From assembly GCF_902498745.1 (NCBI RefSeq), contig NZ_LR701479.1:1368292-1432291 (forward strand): a stretch of DNA of 64,000 nt. The letters run 5' to 3'. Of the stretch, positions 18,546 through 28,659 are shown piece after piece (positions within the stretch are counted from its first letter, which is position 1; every line of letters starts with the position of its first letter). The stretch comes from Erythrobacter sp. EC-HK427. GTDB lineage: Bacteria > Pseudomonadota > Alphaproteobacteria > Sphingomonadales > Sphingomonadaceae. A program made the position numbers and the translations under genes. The notes beneath the pieces are model-generated. The model saw nothing but the letters and a program-made list of their open reading frames with translations, was not told the origin of the DNA and searched no databases.

Positions 18546-19409
18546 TTGGGCACGCTTTCGGTCGCCGCGCTCCAGCTTGCCCTCGGCAACGAGGACGAGG
18601 GGGCCAATATCGCCGCCGTTTCCGCGCTGGTGGAGGCGGCGGCGCAGCAGGGCGCGCAGGTGATCCTGCCGCCCGAGCTGTTTTCCGGCCCCTATTTCTG
18701 CCGCGAGGAGAAGGACGCCTTCTTCGCGCTCGCCCGCCCGACACTGGAGCACCCCTCGGTCATCGCCATGCGCGCGCTGGCCAAGGGACTGGGCGTTGCC
18801 ATCCCCACCAGCTTTTTCGAGCGCGACGGGCACCATTATTACAACACGCTCGCGATGATCGGCGCGGATGGCGAAGTGATGGGCACCTATCGCAAAAGCC
18901 ACATCCCCGACGGGCCGGGCTATGAAGAGAAGTTCTATTTCCGCCCGGGCAATGACGGGTTCAAGGTGTGGGACGTGTTCGGCGCGCGCATCGGCGTCGG
19001 CATTTGCTGGGACCAGTGGTACCCCGAATGCGCGCGGGTGATGGCGCTGAAGGGCGCGCAGGTGCTGTTCTACCCCACCGCCATCGGCAGCGAGCCGAAA
19101 GATGCGGAGATGGACACCAGCCGGATGTGGCGCCGCGCGATGATCGGCCATGCGGTGAGCAATTGTATGCCCGTCGTCGCTGCCAACCGCATCGGCCATG
19201 AGGGCGGCGAAGCGGAGGGCACCCGCTTCTACGGCCACTCCTTCATCTGCGACGAATGGGGCGACTATATCGGGCAATATGGCGCGGAAGAGACCGGCGT
19301 TTTGACCGCCACACTCGATCTCGACGCCGCGCGCGAACACCGCGCCAGCTGGGGCTTCTTCCGCGACCGCCGCCCGCAGCTATACGGGCGGATTGCCGAA
19401 GATATCTAG
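18546..19409 (+). CDS. aguB: N-carbamoylputrescine amidase
   Basis: Nitrilase-superfamily amidase that converts N-carbamoylputrescine to putrescine in the agmatine route of polyamine synthesis. The 287-aa protein has the catalytic Glu-Lys-Cys triad E44 (PPELF), K117 (YRKSHIPDG) and C154 (GICWDQWYPE), plus the subgroup features YEEKFYFRPG and the C-terminal SWGFFRDRRP. The start is TTG at 18546. No agmatine deiminase gene is next to it. Confidence 0.93.
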   Translation: MGTLSVAALQLALGNEDEGANIAAVSALVEAAAQQGAQVILPPELFSGPYFCREEKDAFFALARPTLEHPSVIAMRALAKGLGVAIPTSFFERDGHHYYNTLAMIGADGEVMGTYRKSHIPDGPGYEEKFYFRPGNDGFKVWDVFGARIGVGICWDQWYPECARVMALKGAQVLFYPTAIGSEPKDAEMDTSRMWRRAMIGHAVSNCMPVVAANRIGHEGGEAEGTRFYGHSFICDEWGDYIGQYGAEETGVLTATLDLDAAREHRASWGFFRDRRPQLYGRIAEDI

Positions 19410-19438
19410 CTCCTCTTTCGTGGAGCCTGTCAAATCCG

Positions 19439-19924
19439 ATGCCAAGCTATCCTGACGACCATACCTATCTGATCGCGCTCGGCAGCAACCAGCGGCACGC
19501 GGTTTTCGGCGCGCCGCGCAGCGTTGTCGCGACTGCAATGGAGCTGCTCGACGGAACCGCAGGCACCGTCACCGCGCGATCACGCATCATGGACAGCGCG
19601 CCGGTTGGCCCGTCGCAGCGGCGCTTTGCCAATGCGGCGCTGTTGCTCGACACGCGGCTCGATCCGCAGAGCCTGCTCGACGTGCTGCACGAAGCGGAGG
19701 CGGCACTTGGGCGGGTGCGGCGCGGCCAGCGATGGCGCGCCCGCGTGCTCGATCTCGATATCGTATTGTGGAGCGGCGGCATGGTGGCCGCGCCGGACTT
19801 GCTCGTCCCGCATCCGCGCTTCCGCACCCGCGACTTCGTGCTCAAACCCGCCGCGCAAATCGCCCCGCACTGGCGCGATCCGCTGACGGGCCTGACGCTG
19901 CGGCAATTGGCGGCGCGGGTTTAG
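19439..19924 (+). CDS. folK: 2-amino-4-hydroxy-6-hydroxymethyldihydropteridine pyrophosphokinase
   Basis: Pyrophosphorylates 6-hydroxymethyl-dihydropterin in folate synthesis. The 161-aa protein begins with IALGSNQRH and has the signature RWRARVLDLDIVLW (Asp pair for Mg2+) and the VPHPRFRTRDFVLKP block. ATG 19439 directly precedes the conserved start; a GGAG motif lies about 14 bases upstream. An inverted G-rich repeat follows the gene. Confidence 0.93.
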   Translation: MPSYPDDHTYLIALGSNQRHAVFGAPRSVVATAMELLDGTAGTVTARSRIMDSAPVGPSQRRFANAALLLDTRLDPQSLLDVLHEAEAALGRVRRGQRWRARVLDLDIVLWSGGMVAAPDLLVPHPRFRTRDFVLKPAAQIAPHWRDPLTGLTLRQLAARV

Positions 19925-19950
19925 AAAGCGCCACTATCGGCCTGAGCAAT

Positions 19951-20054
19951 TCTCCCCTCCCCGTGGGGAGGGGCCGGGGGTGGGGGTTCCAGGCCAAATT
20001 GACGCCGAACCCCCATCCCAACCCTTCCCCAAGGGGAAGGGCTTTTAGGGGAGT
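19951..20054. repeat. G-rich inverted dispersed repeat, copy 1
   Basis: Short palindromes (CCCCTCCCCGTGGGGAGGGG and CCTTCCCCAAGGGGAAGG) flank a spacer, with GGGGTGGGGGTT facing AACCCCCATCCCA as outer arms. Related copies are at 29203-29309, 34204-34324 and 35290-35430, and a partial one at 58536-58590. It sits between folK and the convergent gene and could also act as a terminator-like structure. Confidence 0.8.
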
Positions 20055-20068
20055 TTTATATAGACTGC

Positions 20069-20671
20069 CTAATCCAGCACCGAGCGCGTGCCGCTCACCA
20101 CAATTGCCTGCCCGATTTCGACCGTCTGCGCTTCCAGCCCGAACTGGATCGTCACAATGCCATCGCGGCGCATTGCGCGGTCAGCGGGCGCGGTGACTTC
20201 GTAAAAGTCCCAGTCGGTGTCGATCACCACAACTTCCTCGCCAAACCCGGCATAGGGCGGCTGGTTGATCTGGAAGCGCACTTGCACGCGGCCGTTGCCG
20301 TCTTCCGCCTCGCTGGAAATGGTGCGGGCGAAAAAGCCGATGGTCAGCTGTTCCTGCGCGCGCACAGGCGCCAGCAGCGGGATGTTGAGCCCGCCATCAT
20401 AGACATTGGCGCTCGGCCCGATGGACACGCGGTTAGCCGCGCCGCCACCGGGATAGCTCGCATCCTGCACCAGTTCGCGGGTGACACCGTAGGCATCCCA
20501 CGAAAGGCTGGTCGGATCGTTGAGCAGCCCGCCGGTCAGCAGATCGTCGATTGGCACCAGCTCGTCAGGCAGGCCGGGCGTGTTGCGCGGCGCGACGGGC
20601 GCATCCTGCGCCAGAGCAGGCGTGCTGGCCAAAAAGGACAGAGCGGCGAGTGAAGTGAACACGGCTTTCAT
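20069..20671 (-). CDS. Secreted protein of unknown function
   Basis: A 200-aa protein with a signal peptide (1-22, ending ALAQ) and a mature part predicted to be a beta-sandwich (alternating hydrophobic strands such as VQVRFQI, EEVVVIDTDW and GIVTIQFGL). This could be a carbohydrate- or ligand-binding-type domain, but no specific family is recognised. ATG 20671 has a GGGAT site upstream. No cysteines are visible in the mature part. Confidence 0.7.
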   Translation of the reverse strand: MKAVFTSLAALSFLASTPALAQDAPVAPRNTPGLPDELVPIDDLLTGGLLNDPTSLSWDAYGVTRELVQDASYPGGGAANRVSIGPSANVYDGGLNIPLLAPVRAQEQLTIGFFARTISSEAEDGNGRVQVRFQINQPPYAGFGEEVVVIDTDWDFYEVTAPADRAMRRDGIVTIQFGLEAQTVEIGQAIVVSGTRSVLD

Positions 20672-20858
20672 TGCGATCCCTTTCCCAAAGCAATCGCCCG
20701 ATTTGGTAACGTTATCAGCAGGACGGTTCAAGAGGCGTGGTGCGGGGCGCAAAGCGCAATTGCATATGCCCTATCGGTCAGGTGGCAGACCCGACGCTTG
20801 ACCCGCTGTGCCCACGCCTTTAGGGGAGCGCCTCCGGACGAGACCCGTCCTGCCCGTG

Positions 20859-20934
20859 GGGCCCTTAGCTCAGTCGGTAGAGCAACTGACTTTTAATCAG
20901 TAGGTCGCTGGTTCGAACCCAGCAGGGCTCACCA
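20859..20934 (+). tRNA. tRNA-Lys (anticodon TTT)
   Basis: A 76-base cloverleaf. Acceptor GGGCCCT pairs with AGGGCTC (one G-U). The D arm is AGCTCAGTCGGTAGAGC, the anticodon stem ACTGA/TCAGT carries loop CTTTTAA, and the T arm is GCTGG-TTCGAAC-CCAGC. Discriminator A is followed by an encoded CCA. Confidence 0.97.
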
Positions 20935-21095
20935 CATTTCCCCCCGCAGCCTATCCACAGGGCGCCGCCGCGTGCGAATTTGCGCGTTAATACGGGGTTA
21001 GTCATAAAGCTGTCGCGGCTCCGACATAACGCAGGCCGATCATGATTCGCCCGGCGTGCAGATTTGCCGCCCGGCCAGTTTTTGGGGACAATTTT

Positions 21096-24000
21096 ATGGT
21101 AGCCGGCACTACATCGACCGTTTTCATCAATGAAATCCATTACGATAATGACGGCGCGGATGTCGGCGAGTTTATCGAAATCGCCAATACCGAGGAACAG
21201 GATCTCACCGGTTGGACGATTGTCCTCTACAACGGCAATAATGGCGAATCCTACGCCACCATCGCGATCACCGGTTCGGCGCAGTTGATCGCGCTGGCGG
21301 CGGTAGGCATGCAGAACGGCGCGCCCGACGGGATCGCACTTGTGGATGCGATGGGCAATGTCGTGCAGTTCCTCTCCTACGAAGGCAGCTTCACGGCGAC
21401 CAACGGCCCGGCTGTGGGCCTCACCAGCACCGATATCGGCGTTTCCGAAGTCGGCACGACCCCGGTCGGCCAGTCGCTCCAGTTGACGGGCACCGGCTCC
21501 ACCTATGGCGATTTCACCTGGTCCGCGCCTGCTGCGGCAACGAGCGGGTCGGCGAATACGGGGCAGTCTTTCAGCACTGGAGGGGTTCCGAATGAAGCGC
21601 CGGTAGTGACGATCATACCGCCGGTGATTGGAGCCGTGACGGTTGGCGGGGAGTTTCTGGTCAACACCGAGGTTACAGACGCCCAGCGTGCAGCAGAGGT
21701 TACGGGCCTTGTGGGCGGCGGTTTTGTCGTAAGCTGGCAAACAGATGACATTGCGCAGGATGGCAGCGGTTTCGCGGTCAAGGCGCAGGTCTTTGATGCG
21801 ACGGGCGCGAAGGTGGGCGCCGAGATCCTCGTCAACACGCAAGCCACAGTCAACCAGAGTACCCCCACGATCACCGGGTTATCGAACGGCGGTTTCGTTG
21901 TTAGCTGGTCAACCAATGATGGCACACAGGATGGCAGTGGTTCTGCGATCGCGGCGCAAGTGTTCGATGCGGCAGGTGCGAAGATCGGAGCGGAGTTTCT
22001 AGTCAACTCGCAAGTTGCGAATACGCAAGTGGAGCCTACGATTACAGGGCTCATAAATGGTGGTTTTGTTATCACCTGGTCAACCCTCGATTCCACACAA
22101 GACGGCAGCGGAACAGCGGTAAAGGCACAGGTCTTCGATGCAACCGGAACAAAAATTGGCGGCGAGTTCCTCGTCAATACGAGGGTGGTTGGCATCCAAA
22201 ACCGCTCTAAGGTCGATAGCCTTGACGGCGGTGGTTTCGTAGTCACTTGGCTGGACCAGTTTGGCGACAGCAGCGACACCGCCATTAAAGCGCAGCTTTT
22301 CGATTCCGCAGGCGGAAAAATCGGCGGTGAATTTCTCGTCAATACCAAAGAGCGTTTCGGGCAATCAGACGCTACAGTCACCGGCTTGGTAGGCGGCGGG
22401 TTCGTGGTCAGCTGGATGACGAACGATTCAGCGGAAGATGGAAGCGGCAATGCCATAAAGGCGCAGGTTTTTGACGCCGCCGGCGCAAAAGTTGGTGCCG
22501 AATTCCTGGTCAATACAGAATCGGCAGGGAGCCAACTGTTAGCGAATATTGCGGGGCTCGAAGATGGCGGTTTTGTCGTCAGCTGGTATACCACCGATAC
22601 TACTCAGGACGGCGATAGTACGGCGATAAAGGCGCAGGTGTTTGATGCCACAGGCGCGAAGGTTGGCGCCGAATTCCTTGTCAACAGCCAAGCAGCAGGA
22701 ACCCAATTTGATGCCACCGCTGCAGGCCTTGAAGGTGGTGGTTTCGTAATCACTTGGGAAACAGATGATTCCACGCAGGATGGCAGCAACGCTGCAATCA
22801 AGGCACATGTGTTCGCCCCGGTGCGCGCCTTTAATGCAACCGAGCAGACCGCTCTCGACTTAAAAGGCACTGTCACAATCGCCGATCCTGATGCCGGTTC
22901 GGGCGTATTGACCGCGACGGTCTCGGTGGATTTCGGCGTGCTCGACATTTCCGTCGGCACCAGCGGTGTGACCATTGTCAGCGGCAACGGCACCGGCTCG
23001 GTGGTGGTCGAAGGCACGCTCGATCAGTTGAACGCGCTGTTTGGCAGCGATGCGACGAGCACGCTCACCTACACCGCTGATGGCGATGCTCCTCCCGCGA
23101 GTGTCAATTTCAGCGTCAGCGTGAATGATAATGGCAACACCGGATCGGGCGGCGCGCGGACGGGCAGCGCCAATCAAGCGATTGCGGTCACCGACACACC
23201 CGATCCAGGCATGTTCAGCATCGCCGATGCAAGCGTTGTCGAAGGCGATAGCGGCACCACCGATCTCACCTTTACAGTGACGCGCAACGCCGGATCGGCA
23301 GGCGCAGTTACCGTCGATTTTGAAGTCACTCTGGATGGCACGGCGAACGCCGCCGATGTCGGCGCTCTGCTGCCCTCGGGCCAGTTGAGCTTTGCCGACG
23401 GCGAGACGAGCAAAACCTTCACCGTCACCATCAATGGCGACACCGATATCGAGCCGGACGAGACCTTCTCCGCCACGCTCTCCAACGCCACCGGCGGGGC
23501 GACCATCAGCGCGACCGAAGGCAGCGCGACGGGCACGATCACCAATGACGACTTCGCGCCGCAAGGCCCGGCGACGGTGTTCATCAACGAAATCCATTAC
23601 GACAATGCCGGAGCCGATGCGGGCGAGGCGGTGGAGATTGCCGGGCCTGCGGGTACCGATCTTACCGGCTGGACACTGCTTTTCTACAATGGCGGCGACG
23701 GCGCGGTCTATGCGACGATCAATCTGACCGGCACGATCCCCGATCAGGATGACGGCTTCGGCACGCTCGGCTTCACCCGCAGCGGCATCCAGAACGGTTC
23801 GCCCGACGGCTTCGCGCTGGTCGATCCGGCGGGCAATGTGGTGCAATTCCTGTCCTACGAAGGCACGCTGACCGCGACCTCCGGCGCAGCGGCTGGGCTG
23901 ACCAGCGAGGATATCGGCGTTGTCGAAGATAGCGCGACGCCGCTCGGCTTCTCGCTCCAGCTTACCGGCAGCGGCAATATCTATGATGATTTCACCTGGG

Positions 24001-26987
24001 CGACCCCGCGCGATGACAATTTCGGCGCGGTGAATACCGGGCAGGATTTCCTCCCGGCCAATCCGGCGGGCGCGCTGTTCATCGATGACGCGAGCGTTAT
24101 CGAAGGCGACAGCGGCACCTCGGCAATCACCTTCAACGTGTTCCGCGTCGGCGGCACCACCGGCGCAGTGACAGCGGATTTCGCAGTGCAATTCGGCACC
24201 GGGTTCACCGATGCCGATGCCAGCGACCTTTCCGGATCCACCAGCGGCACGGTGAGCTTCGCTGACGGCGAAACGTTCAAGACCATCACGGTCAATGTCT
24301 CCGGCGACACGGATGGCGAGCCCAACGAATTCTTCGACGTCGTGCTCAGCAATCCCACCGGCGGCGCCACTATCGGCGATGGCACCGCAGTCGGCACGAT
24401 CGAAAACAACGATGCGCTGGTGCTGACAATCGGCGAGATCCAGGGTGCGGGCCACACCTCGCAATATGTCGGCAATGTGGTGACCACCAATGGGATCGTG
24501 ACCGCCATCGCCAGCAACGGCTTTTATATGCAGGATGCAGGCGACGGGAACACCGCGACTTCGGACGCGATCTTTGTCTTCACCAGCACCGCGCCGACTG
24601 TCACCTTGGGCGACGGCGTAACTGTTGAGGGCACCGTCAGCGAGTTTCTGGCGGGCGGCGATACCGCAGGCCTGAGCACAACGCAGCTGACCAGCCCGAC
24701 GATCACCGTTAATAGCACGGGCAATGCCTTGCCCGCAGCCGTGGTGATCGGCCCCAACGGCATTACCCCGCCGACCGAGACGATCGACGACGATCTGTTC
24801 GGCCTGTTCGATCCGGCGAGCGACGGCATCGACTTCTGGGAAAGCCTCGAAGGGATGCTCGTCACCATCGAGAACCCGGTGGCGGTGGACAGCACCAATG
24901 GGTTTGGCGAGCTGTGGACCGTGGCCAGCGACGGCGCGGGCAATCTGGACGCTAGCAATGTCTCGGCAGGCGGCTTTGTCGTCATCGATGGCGGCGCGGG
25001 CGGCCTCGGCACTTTCGATCAAGGCGCGGGTTCGGATTTCAACCCGGAACGCATCCAGATCGATGTCGCGGGCGAGTTGAACGGCGTGCTGTTCACCGTG
25101 CCCGATGTAACGCCCGGCACGCTGCTGGGTGATGTGACCGGCGTTGTCGCCTATGCTTTCGGCAATTACCAGGTGCAGCCGACCGCTGCGGTAACGGTTG
25201 TGGCTGCGGGCACCGGCACCGCCGAAACCACCGCGCTGGCGGGCGCGGCCAACCAGCTGACCGTGGCGACGTATAACGTCCTCAATCTCGACGTGAACGA
25301 TGCCGATGGCGATGCAGACGTGGCCAATGGCCAGTTCGCCGCGATTGCTTTCGATATCGCCTCGAACCTCAGCAATCCCGATATCATCGTGCTGCAGGAA
25401 GTGCAGGATGATAGCGGCTCGGCAGATGATGGCACGGTGTCGGCCGCGCTGACGCTGGAGGCGCTGTCGGACGCGATCTTTGCCGAAAGCGGCGTGCGCT
25501 ATTCGTGGTTCGACAATCCCTTCATCACCGATGGCCAGAGCGGCGGGCAGCCGGGCGGCAATATCCGCGTCGCCTTCCTCTACCGCGATGACCGGGTGGA
25601 TTTCGATTCGACCACCGCCTTCACCATCACCGATCCGGACACAGGCGCGCTCGATGCAGCCTTCAGCGGCTCGCGTCCGCCGCTGGGCGCGGAATTCACG
25701 TTCAACGGCGAAACGATCACCGTGATCGGCAACCACTGGACGTCGAAAATCGGTTCCGACACCACCTTCAGCGCCAACCAGCTTCCCGCCAATGCGGGCG
25801 AATTGAGCCGCGCCGCGCAGGCGGCGGCGGTCAATGCCTATATCGACGCGCTGCTGGCCGCCGATGCGAATGCCAATGTGCTGGTGGCCGGGGACTTCAA
25901 CGAATTCCATTTTGAAGACCCGATGGAAGTGCTGACAGGCGATCTCGATTTCGCCGGCGGTGCGACCAGCGCAGGCAGCGATGTGGTGCTGACCAACCTC
26001 ACTTATCTGCTCCCGGTGGAAGAGCGGTATACCCTGTTGTTTGAAGGCAATGCGCAGCAGCTCGACCACATCCTCGTGACCAGCGGCTTGGCAGACGGCG
26101 CGGTCATCGACATCGTGCACACCAATTTCGTCGCCGGGCCGGGCGCGCGCGCGTCGGACCACGATCCGGTGCTCGTCCGCCTGAATGTTGGCACGCAGAC
26201 CATTCTGGGCGACAAGTTCCGCAACACGCTGGTGGGCAATGACGGGGACGACATTATCTATGGCGGCCTGAGCCAGGACCGGATTGCGGGCGAAGGCGGG
26301 AACGATTTCATTAACGGCGGCCCAGGGCGGGATCTGATTTTTGGCGGGGCGGGTAATGACGTCCTGCGGGGCGGCAGCGAGACCGATTCGATCGATGGCG
26401 GCGATGGCAATGATATCATCTACGGCGACAAGGGAATGGACCGCTTGTTGGGCTGGACAGGCAATGATGTCATTTATGGCGGCAATCAGGATGACGTGCT
26501 TTCGGGCGGCGAGGGTGATGACCGCCTGTTCGGCGAGAACAATGCCGACCGGCTGTTCGGCGATGCGGGCAACGATTTGCTCGATGGCGGCAATGGTGCC
26601 GACTGGCTCGACGGCGGTGCGGGGATGGACACCCTTACCGGCGGGGTCGGGATCGATACATTCGTGCTCCATGCCGATGGCACGGCGGCGGATGCCGACA
26701 CGATCACCGATTTCGGGCTGCTGTTCCCCTTCTATGACACTATCCTGATCGAAGGCGCGGAAGGCCGCACGATTACCGTGGTGCAGGACGGCGCGGATAC
26801 GCTGATCGAGGCTGACGGTGTGCTGGTGGCGCGTGTGCTGGGCACGGTGGCAGCAGTGGTGGAAGCGGCGATCACCTATCCGCCGGCGGTCGCGGACAGT
26901 TTCGAGGAAAGCGCATCGCCCTATGCCGACATGGCCATCGTGCCGGTCGATCTGTTCGATCCGCTGGGCGGCACCCACTTCGCCTGA
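21096..26987 (+). CDS. Giant RTX extracellular nuclease (ExeM/NucH-type endonuclease/exonuclease/phosphatase) with lamin-tail and Calx-beta domains
   Basis: A 1963-aa secreted protein. Order: lamin-tail domain 1 (about 6-150); seven tandem repeats of about 57 aa (GAEFLVNT...GGFVVSW...QDGSG...AQVFDATGAKV); a cadherin/VCBS-like segment; Calx-beta 1 (about 706-820); lamin-tail 2 (about 826-985); Calx-beta 2; an OB-like region; an EEP nuclease domain (about 1387-1696) with ATYNVLNLD, VLQEVQD, IGNHWTSK, AGDFNEF and ASDHDPV; RTX nonapeptides (about 1705-1858); and a C-terminal tail suited to type I secretion. There is no N-terminal signal peptide, as expected. ATG 21096 follows GGGGAC at good spacing; the frame opens at 21042. 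The likely role is degrading extracellular DNA for nutrients or biofilm control. No type I exporter genes are in the window. Confidence 0.9.
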   Translation: MVAGTTSTVFINEIHYDNDGADVGEFIEIANTEEQDLTGWTIVLYNGNNGESYATIAITGSAQLIALAAVGMQNGAPDGIALVDAMGNVVQFLSYEGSFTATNGPAVGLTSTDIGVSEVGTTPVGQSLQLTGTGSTYGDFTWSAPAAATSGSANTGQSFSTGGVPNEAPVVTIIPPVIGAVTVGGEFLVNTEVTDAQRAAEVTGLVGGGFVVSWQTDDIAQDGSGFAVKAQVFDATGAKVGAEILVNTQATVNQSTPTITGLSNGGFVVSWSTNDGTQDGSGSAIAAQVFDAAGAKIGAEFLVNSQVANTQVEPTITGLINGGFVITWSTLDSTQDGSGTAVKAQVFDATGTKIGGEFLVNTRVVGIQNRSKVDSLDGGGFVVTWLDQFGDSSDTAIKAQLFDSAGGKIGGEFLVNTKERFGQSDATVTGLVGGGFVVSWMTNDSAEDGSGNAIKAQVFDAAGAKVGAEFLVNTESAGSQLLANIAGLEDGGFVVSWYTTDTTQDGDSTAIKAQVFDATGAKVGAEFLVNSQAAGTQFDATAAGLEGGGFVITWETDDSTQDGSNAAIKAHVFAPVRAFNATEQTALDLKGTVTIADPDAGSGVLTATVSVDFGVLDISVGTSGVTIVSGNGTGSVVVEGTLDQLNALFGSDATSTLTYTADGDAPPASVNFSVSVNDNGNTGSGGARTGSANQAIAVTDTPDPGMFSIADASVVEGDSGTTDLTFTVTRNAGSAGAVTVDFEVTLDGTANAADVGALLPSGQLSFADGETSKTFTVTINGDTDIEPDETFSATLSNATGGATISATEGSATGTITNDDFAPQGPATVFINEIHYDNAGADAGEAVEIAGPAGTDLTGWTLLFYNGGDGAVYATINLTGTIPDQDDGFGTLGFTRSGIQNGSPDGFALVDPAGNVVQFLSYEGTLTATSGAAAGLTSEDIGVVEDSATPLGFSLQLTGSGNIYDDFTWATPRDDNFGAVNTGQDFLPANPAGALFIDDASVIEGDSGTSAITFNVFRVGGTTGAVTADFAVQFGTGFTDADASDLSGSTSGTVSFADGETFKTITVNVSGDTDGEPNEFFDVVLSNPTGGATIGDGTAVGTIENNDALVLTIGEIQGAGHTSQYVGNVVTTNGIVTAIASNGFYMQDAGDGNTATSDAIFVFTSTAPTVTLGDGVTVEGTVSEFLAGGDTAGLSTTQLTSPTITVNSTGNALPAAVVIGPNGITPPTETIDDDLFGLFDPASDGIDFWESLEGMLVTIENPVAVDSTNGFGELWTVASDGAGNLDASNVSAGGFVVIDGGAGGLGTFDQGAGSDFNPERIQIDVAGELNGVLFTVPDVTPGTLLGDVTGVVAYAFGNYQVQPTAAVTVVAAGTGTAETTALAGAANQLTVATYNVLNLDVNDADGDADVANGQFAAIAFDIASNLSNPDIIVLQEVQDDSGSADDGTVSAALTLEALSDAIFAESGVRYSWFDNPFITDGQSGGQPGGNIRVAFLYRDDRVDFDSTTAFTITDPDTGALDAAFSGSRPPLGAEFTFNGETITVIGNHWTSKIGSDTTFSANQLPANAGELSRAAQAAAVNAYIDALLAADANANVLVAGDFNEFHFEDPMEVLTGDLDFAGGATSAGSDVVLTNLTYLLPVEERYTLLFEGNAQQLDHILVTSGLADGAVIDIVHTNFVAGPGARASDHDPVLVRLNVGTQTILGDKFRNTLVGNDGDDIIYGGLSQDRIAGEGGNDFINGGPGRDLIFGGAGNDVLRGGSETDSIDGGDGNDIIYGDKGMDRLLGWTGNDVIYGGNQDDVLSGGEGDDRLFGENNADRLFGDAGNDLLDGGNGADWLDGGAGMDTLTGGVGIDTFVLHADGTAADADTITDFGLLFPFYDTILIEGAEGRTITVVQDGADTLIEADGVLVARVLGTVAAVVEAAITYPPAVADSFEESASPYADMAIVPVDLFDPLGGTHFA
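21645..22838 (+). repeat. Seven-fold coding tandem repeat, about 171 bp per unit
   Basis: Seven consecutive units within the giant nuclease gene, each encoding about 57 residues beginning G(A/G)E(F/I)LVN and ending AQVFDA.G.K. The fourth unit is a little shorter and the most diverged (TWLDQFGDSSDTAIKAQLF). Units differ from one another at many positions, so the array is not newly expanded. Such units resemble beta-propeller-like repeats of large secreted proteins. Confidence 0.9.
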
Positions 26988-27011
26988 CCCGCGATAGCCG
27001 CGCGCAAAAGC

Positions 27012-27043
27012 AGGGGAGCAAGCACAGGCTTGCTGCCCTTTTT
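27012..27043 (+). terminator. Rho-independent terminator after the giant nuclease gene
   Basis: A 12-bp stem with one mismatch (AGGGGAGCAAGC with GCTTGCTGCCCT), loop ACAG, followed by a T-run. It isolates the nuclease transcript from pccB. Confidence 0.85.
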
Positions 27044-27109
27044 GCTGTGTGAATTGACCGGAACCCGCATCCTGTGCCACGGCCTCTGACGAAGAGGAGA
27101 GCTGCACGA

Positions 27110-28642
27110 ATGTCCGCCAATATCGCCGAAATGGAACGCCGCCGCGAAGCTGCCCGCATGGGCGGCGGGCAAAAGCGCATCGATGCGCAGCACGCCAAAG
27201 GCAAGCTGACCGCGCGCGAGCGGCTCGATGTGCTGCTCGACGAAGGCTCGTTCGAGGAACTCGACACCTATGTCGAGCATGACTGCATCGATTTCGGCAT
27301 GGAAGCGACGCGCATTCCCGGCGATGGCGTCGTCACCGGCAGCGGCACGATCAACGGGCGATTGGTGTTCGTGTTCAGCCAGGATTTCACTGTGTTCGGT
27401 GGCAGCCTGTCGAAGCGCCATGCGGAGAAGATCTGCAAGGTGATGGACATGGCACTGAAAGTCGGTGCGCCGGTGATCGGCCTGAATGACAGCGGCGGCG
27501 CGCGGATTCAGGAGGGCGTCGCCAGCCTTGGCGGCTATGCCGAAGTGTTCCAGCGCAATGTGCTGGCGAGCGGCGTAGTGCCGCAGCTTAGCCTTATCAT
27601 GGGGCCATGCGCGGGCGGCGCGGTGTATTCGCCCGCCATGACCGACTTCATCTTCATGGTGAAGGACAGCTCTTACATGTTCGTCACCGGCCCAGAAGTG
27701 GTGAAAACCGTCACCAATGAGGAAGTGACGCAGGAAGAACTCGGCGGCGCGGTGGTGCATACCACCAAGACCAGCGTCGCCGATCTCGCGCTCGAAAACG
27801 ATATCGAAGCGCTGCTCGCCGCGCGCGAGCTGATGGGCTTCCTCCCCGCCTCCAACCAGTCCGAACTGCCCGAACTGCCCACCAGCGACCCGTGGGACAG
27901 GCTGGAAGACAGTCTCGACACGCTGATCCCCGCCAACGCCAATATGCCGTATGATATGCACGAGGTGATCGGCAAAGTGGTGGACGAGGGCACCTTCTTC
28001 GAAATCCAGCCCAAGCACGGCGCGAACATCATCACCGGCTTCGGGCGCATCGAGGGGCGACCCGTGGGCTTTGTCGCCAACCAGCCGATGGTGCTGGCGG
28101 GCGTGCTCGACATCAATGCGAGCCGCAAAGCCGCGCGCTTCGTGCGCTTCTGCGATGCCTTCAGCATTCCGATCGTGACGCTGGTGGACGTCCCCGGCTT
28201 CCTCCCCGGCACGGCGCAGGAGCATAACGGTATTATCAAGCACGGCGCGAAACTGCTCTTCGCCTATGCCGAGGCGACCGTGCCCAAAATCACGATCATC
28301 ACGAGGAAAGCCTATGGCGGTGCCTATGACGTGATGGCGAGCAAGCATTTGCGCGGAGATTTGAACTACGCCTGGCCGACGGCGGAGATCGCGGTGATGG
28401 GCGCGAAGGGCGCGGTGGAGATCATTTTCCGCTCCGAACGCGGCGATGCCGAGAAGATCGCCGAGAAAACCCGCGAATATGAAGAGCGCTTCGCCAACCC
28501 GTTTGTGGCGGCGTCACGCGGCTATATCGACGAGGTAATCCACCCGCACTCAACCCGGCGGCGGATTGCGCTGGGGCTGCGGAAACTGCGGGGGAAGGTG
28601 CTGGAGAACCCGTGGAAGAAGCATGATAATTTGCCGTTGTGA
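27110..28642 (+). CDS. pccB: Propionyl-CoA carboxylase beta subunit (carboxyltransferase)
   Basis: Transfers the carboxyl group from carboxybiotin on PccA to propionyl-CoA, giving methylmalonyl-CoA. The 510-aa length is exactly typical. Seen: [15 protein letters not shown], the GGS...KICKVMDMA region, the [14 protein letters not shown] oxyanion motif of the N-domain and [22 protein letters not shown] of the C-domain. ATG 27110 follows GAGGAGAG. It is the first gene of the methylmalonyl pathway operon. Confidence 0.96.
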   Translation: MSANIAEMERRREAARMGGGQKRIDAQHAKGKLTARERLDVLLDEGSFEELDTYVEHDCIDFGMEATRIPGDGVVTGSGTINGRLVFVFSQDFTVFGGSLSKRHAEKICKVMDMALKVGAPVIGLNDSGGARIQEGVASLGGYAEVFQRNVLASGVVPQLSLIMGPCAGGAVYSPAMTDFIFMVKDSSYMFVTGPEVVKTVTNEEVTQEELGGAVVHTTKTSVADLALENDIEALLAARELMGFLPASNQSELPELPTSDPWDRLEDSLDTLIPANANMPYDMHEVIGKVVDEGTFFEIQPKHGANIITGFGRIEGRPVGFVANQPMVLAGVLDINASRKAARFVRFCDAFSIPIVTLVDVPGFLPGTAQEHNGIIKHGAKLLFAYAEATVPKITIITRKAYGGAYDVMASKHLRGDLNYAWPTAEIAVMGAKGAVEIIFRSERGDAEKIAEKTREYEERFANPFVAASRGYIDEVIHPHSTRRRIALGLRKLRGKVLENPWKKHDNLPL

Positions 28643-28659
28643 TCTTGGGGATAAAACCA

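Noticed and set aside
21645-22838. CRISPR-like or tandem satellite array
   Set aside because: The units are about 171 bp, diverged from each other, in frame, and encode a protein repeat; there are no short identical repeats with unique spacers.
22860-27107. A 1415-codon open frame antisense to the giant nuclease gene
   Set aside because: Its residues are dominated by Ala/Arg/His/Ile patterns generated by the repetitive GC-rich nuclease codons read backwards. The sense strand has clear domains and a terminator.
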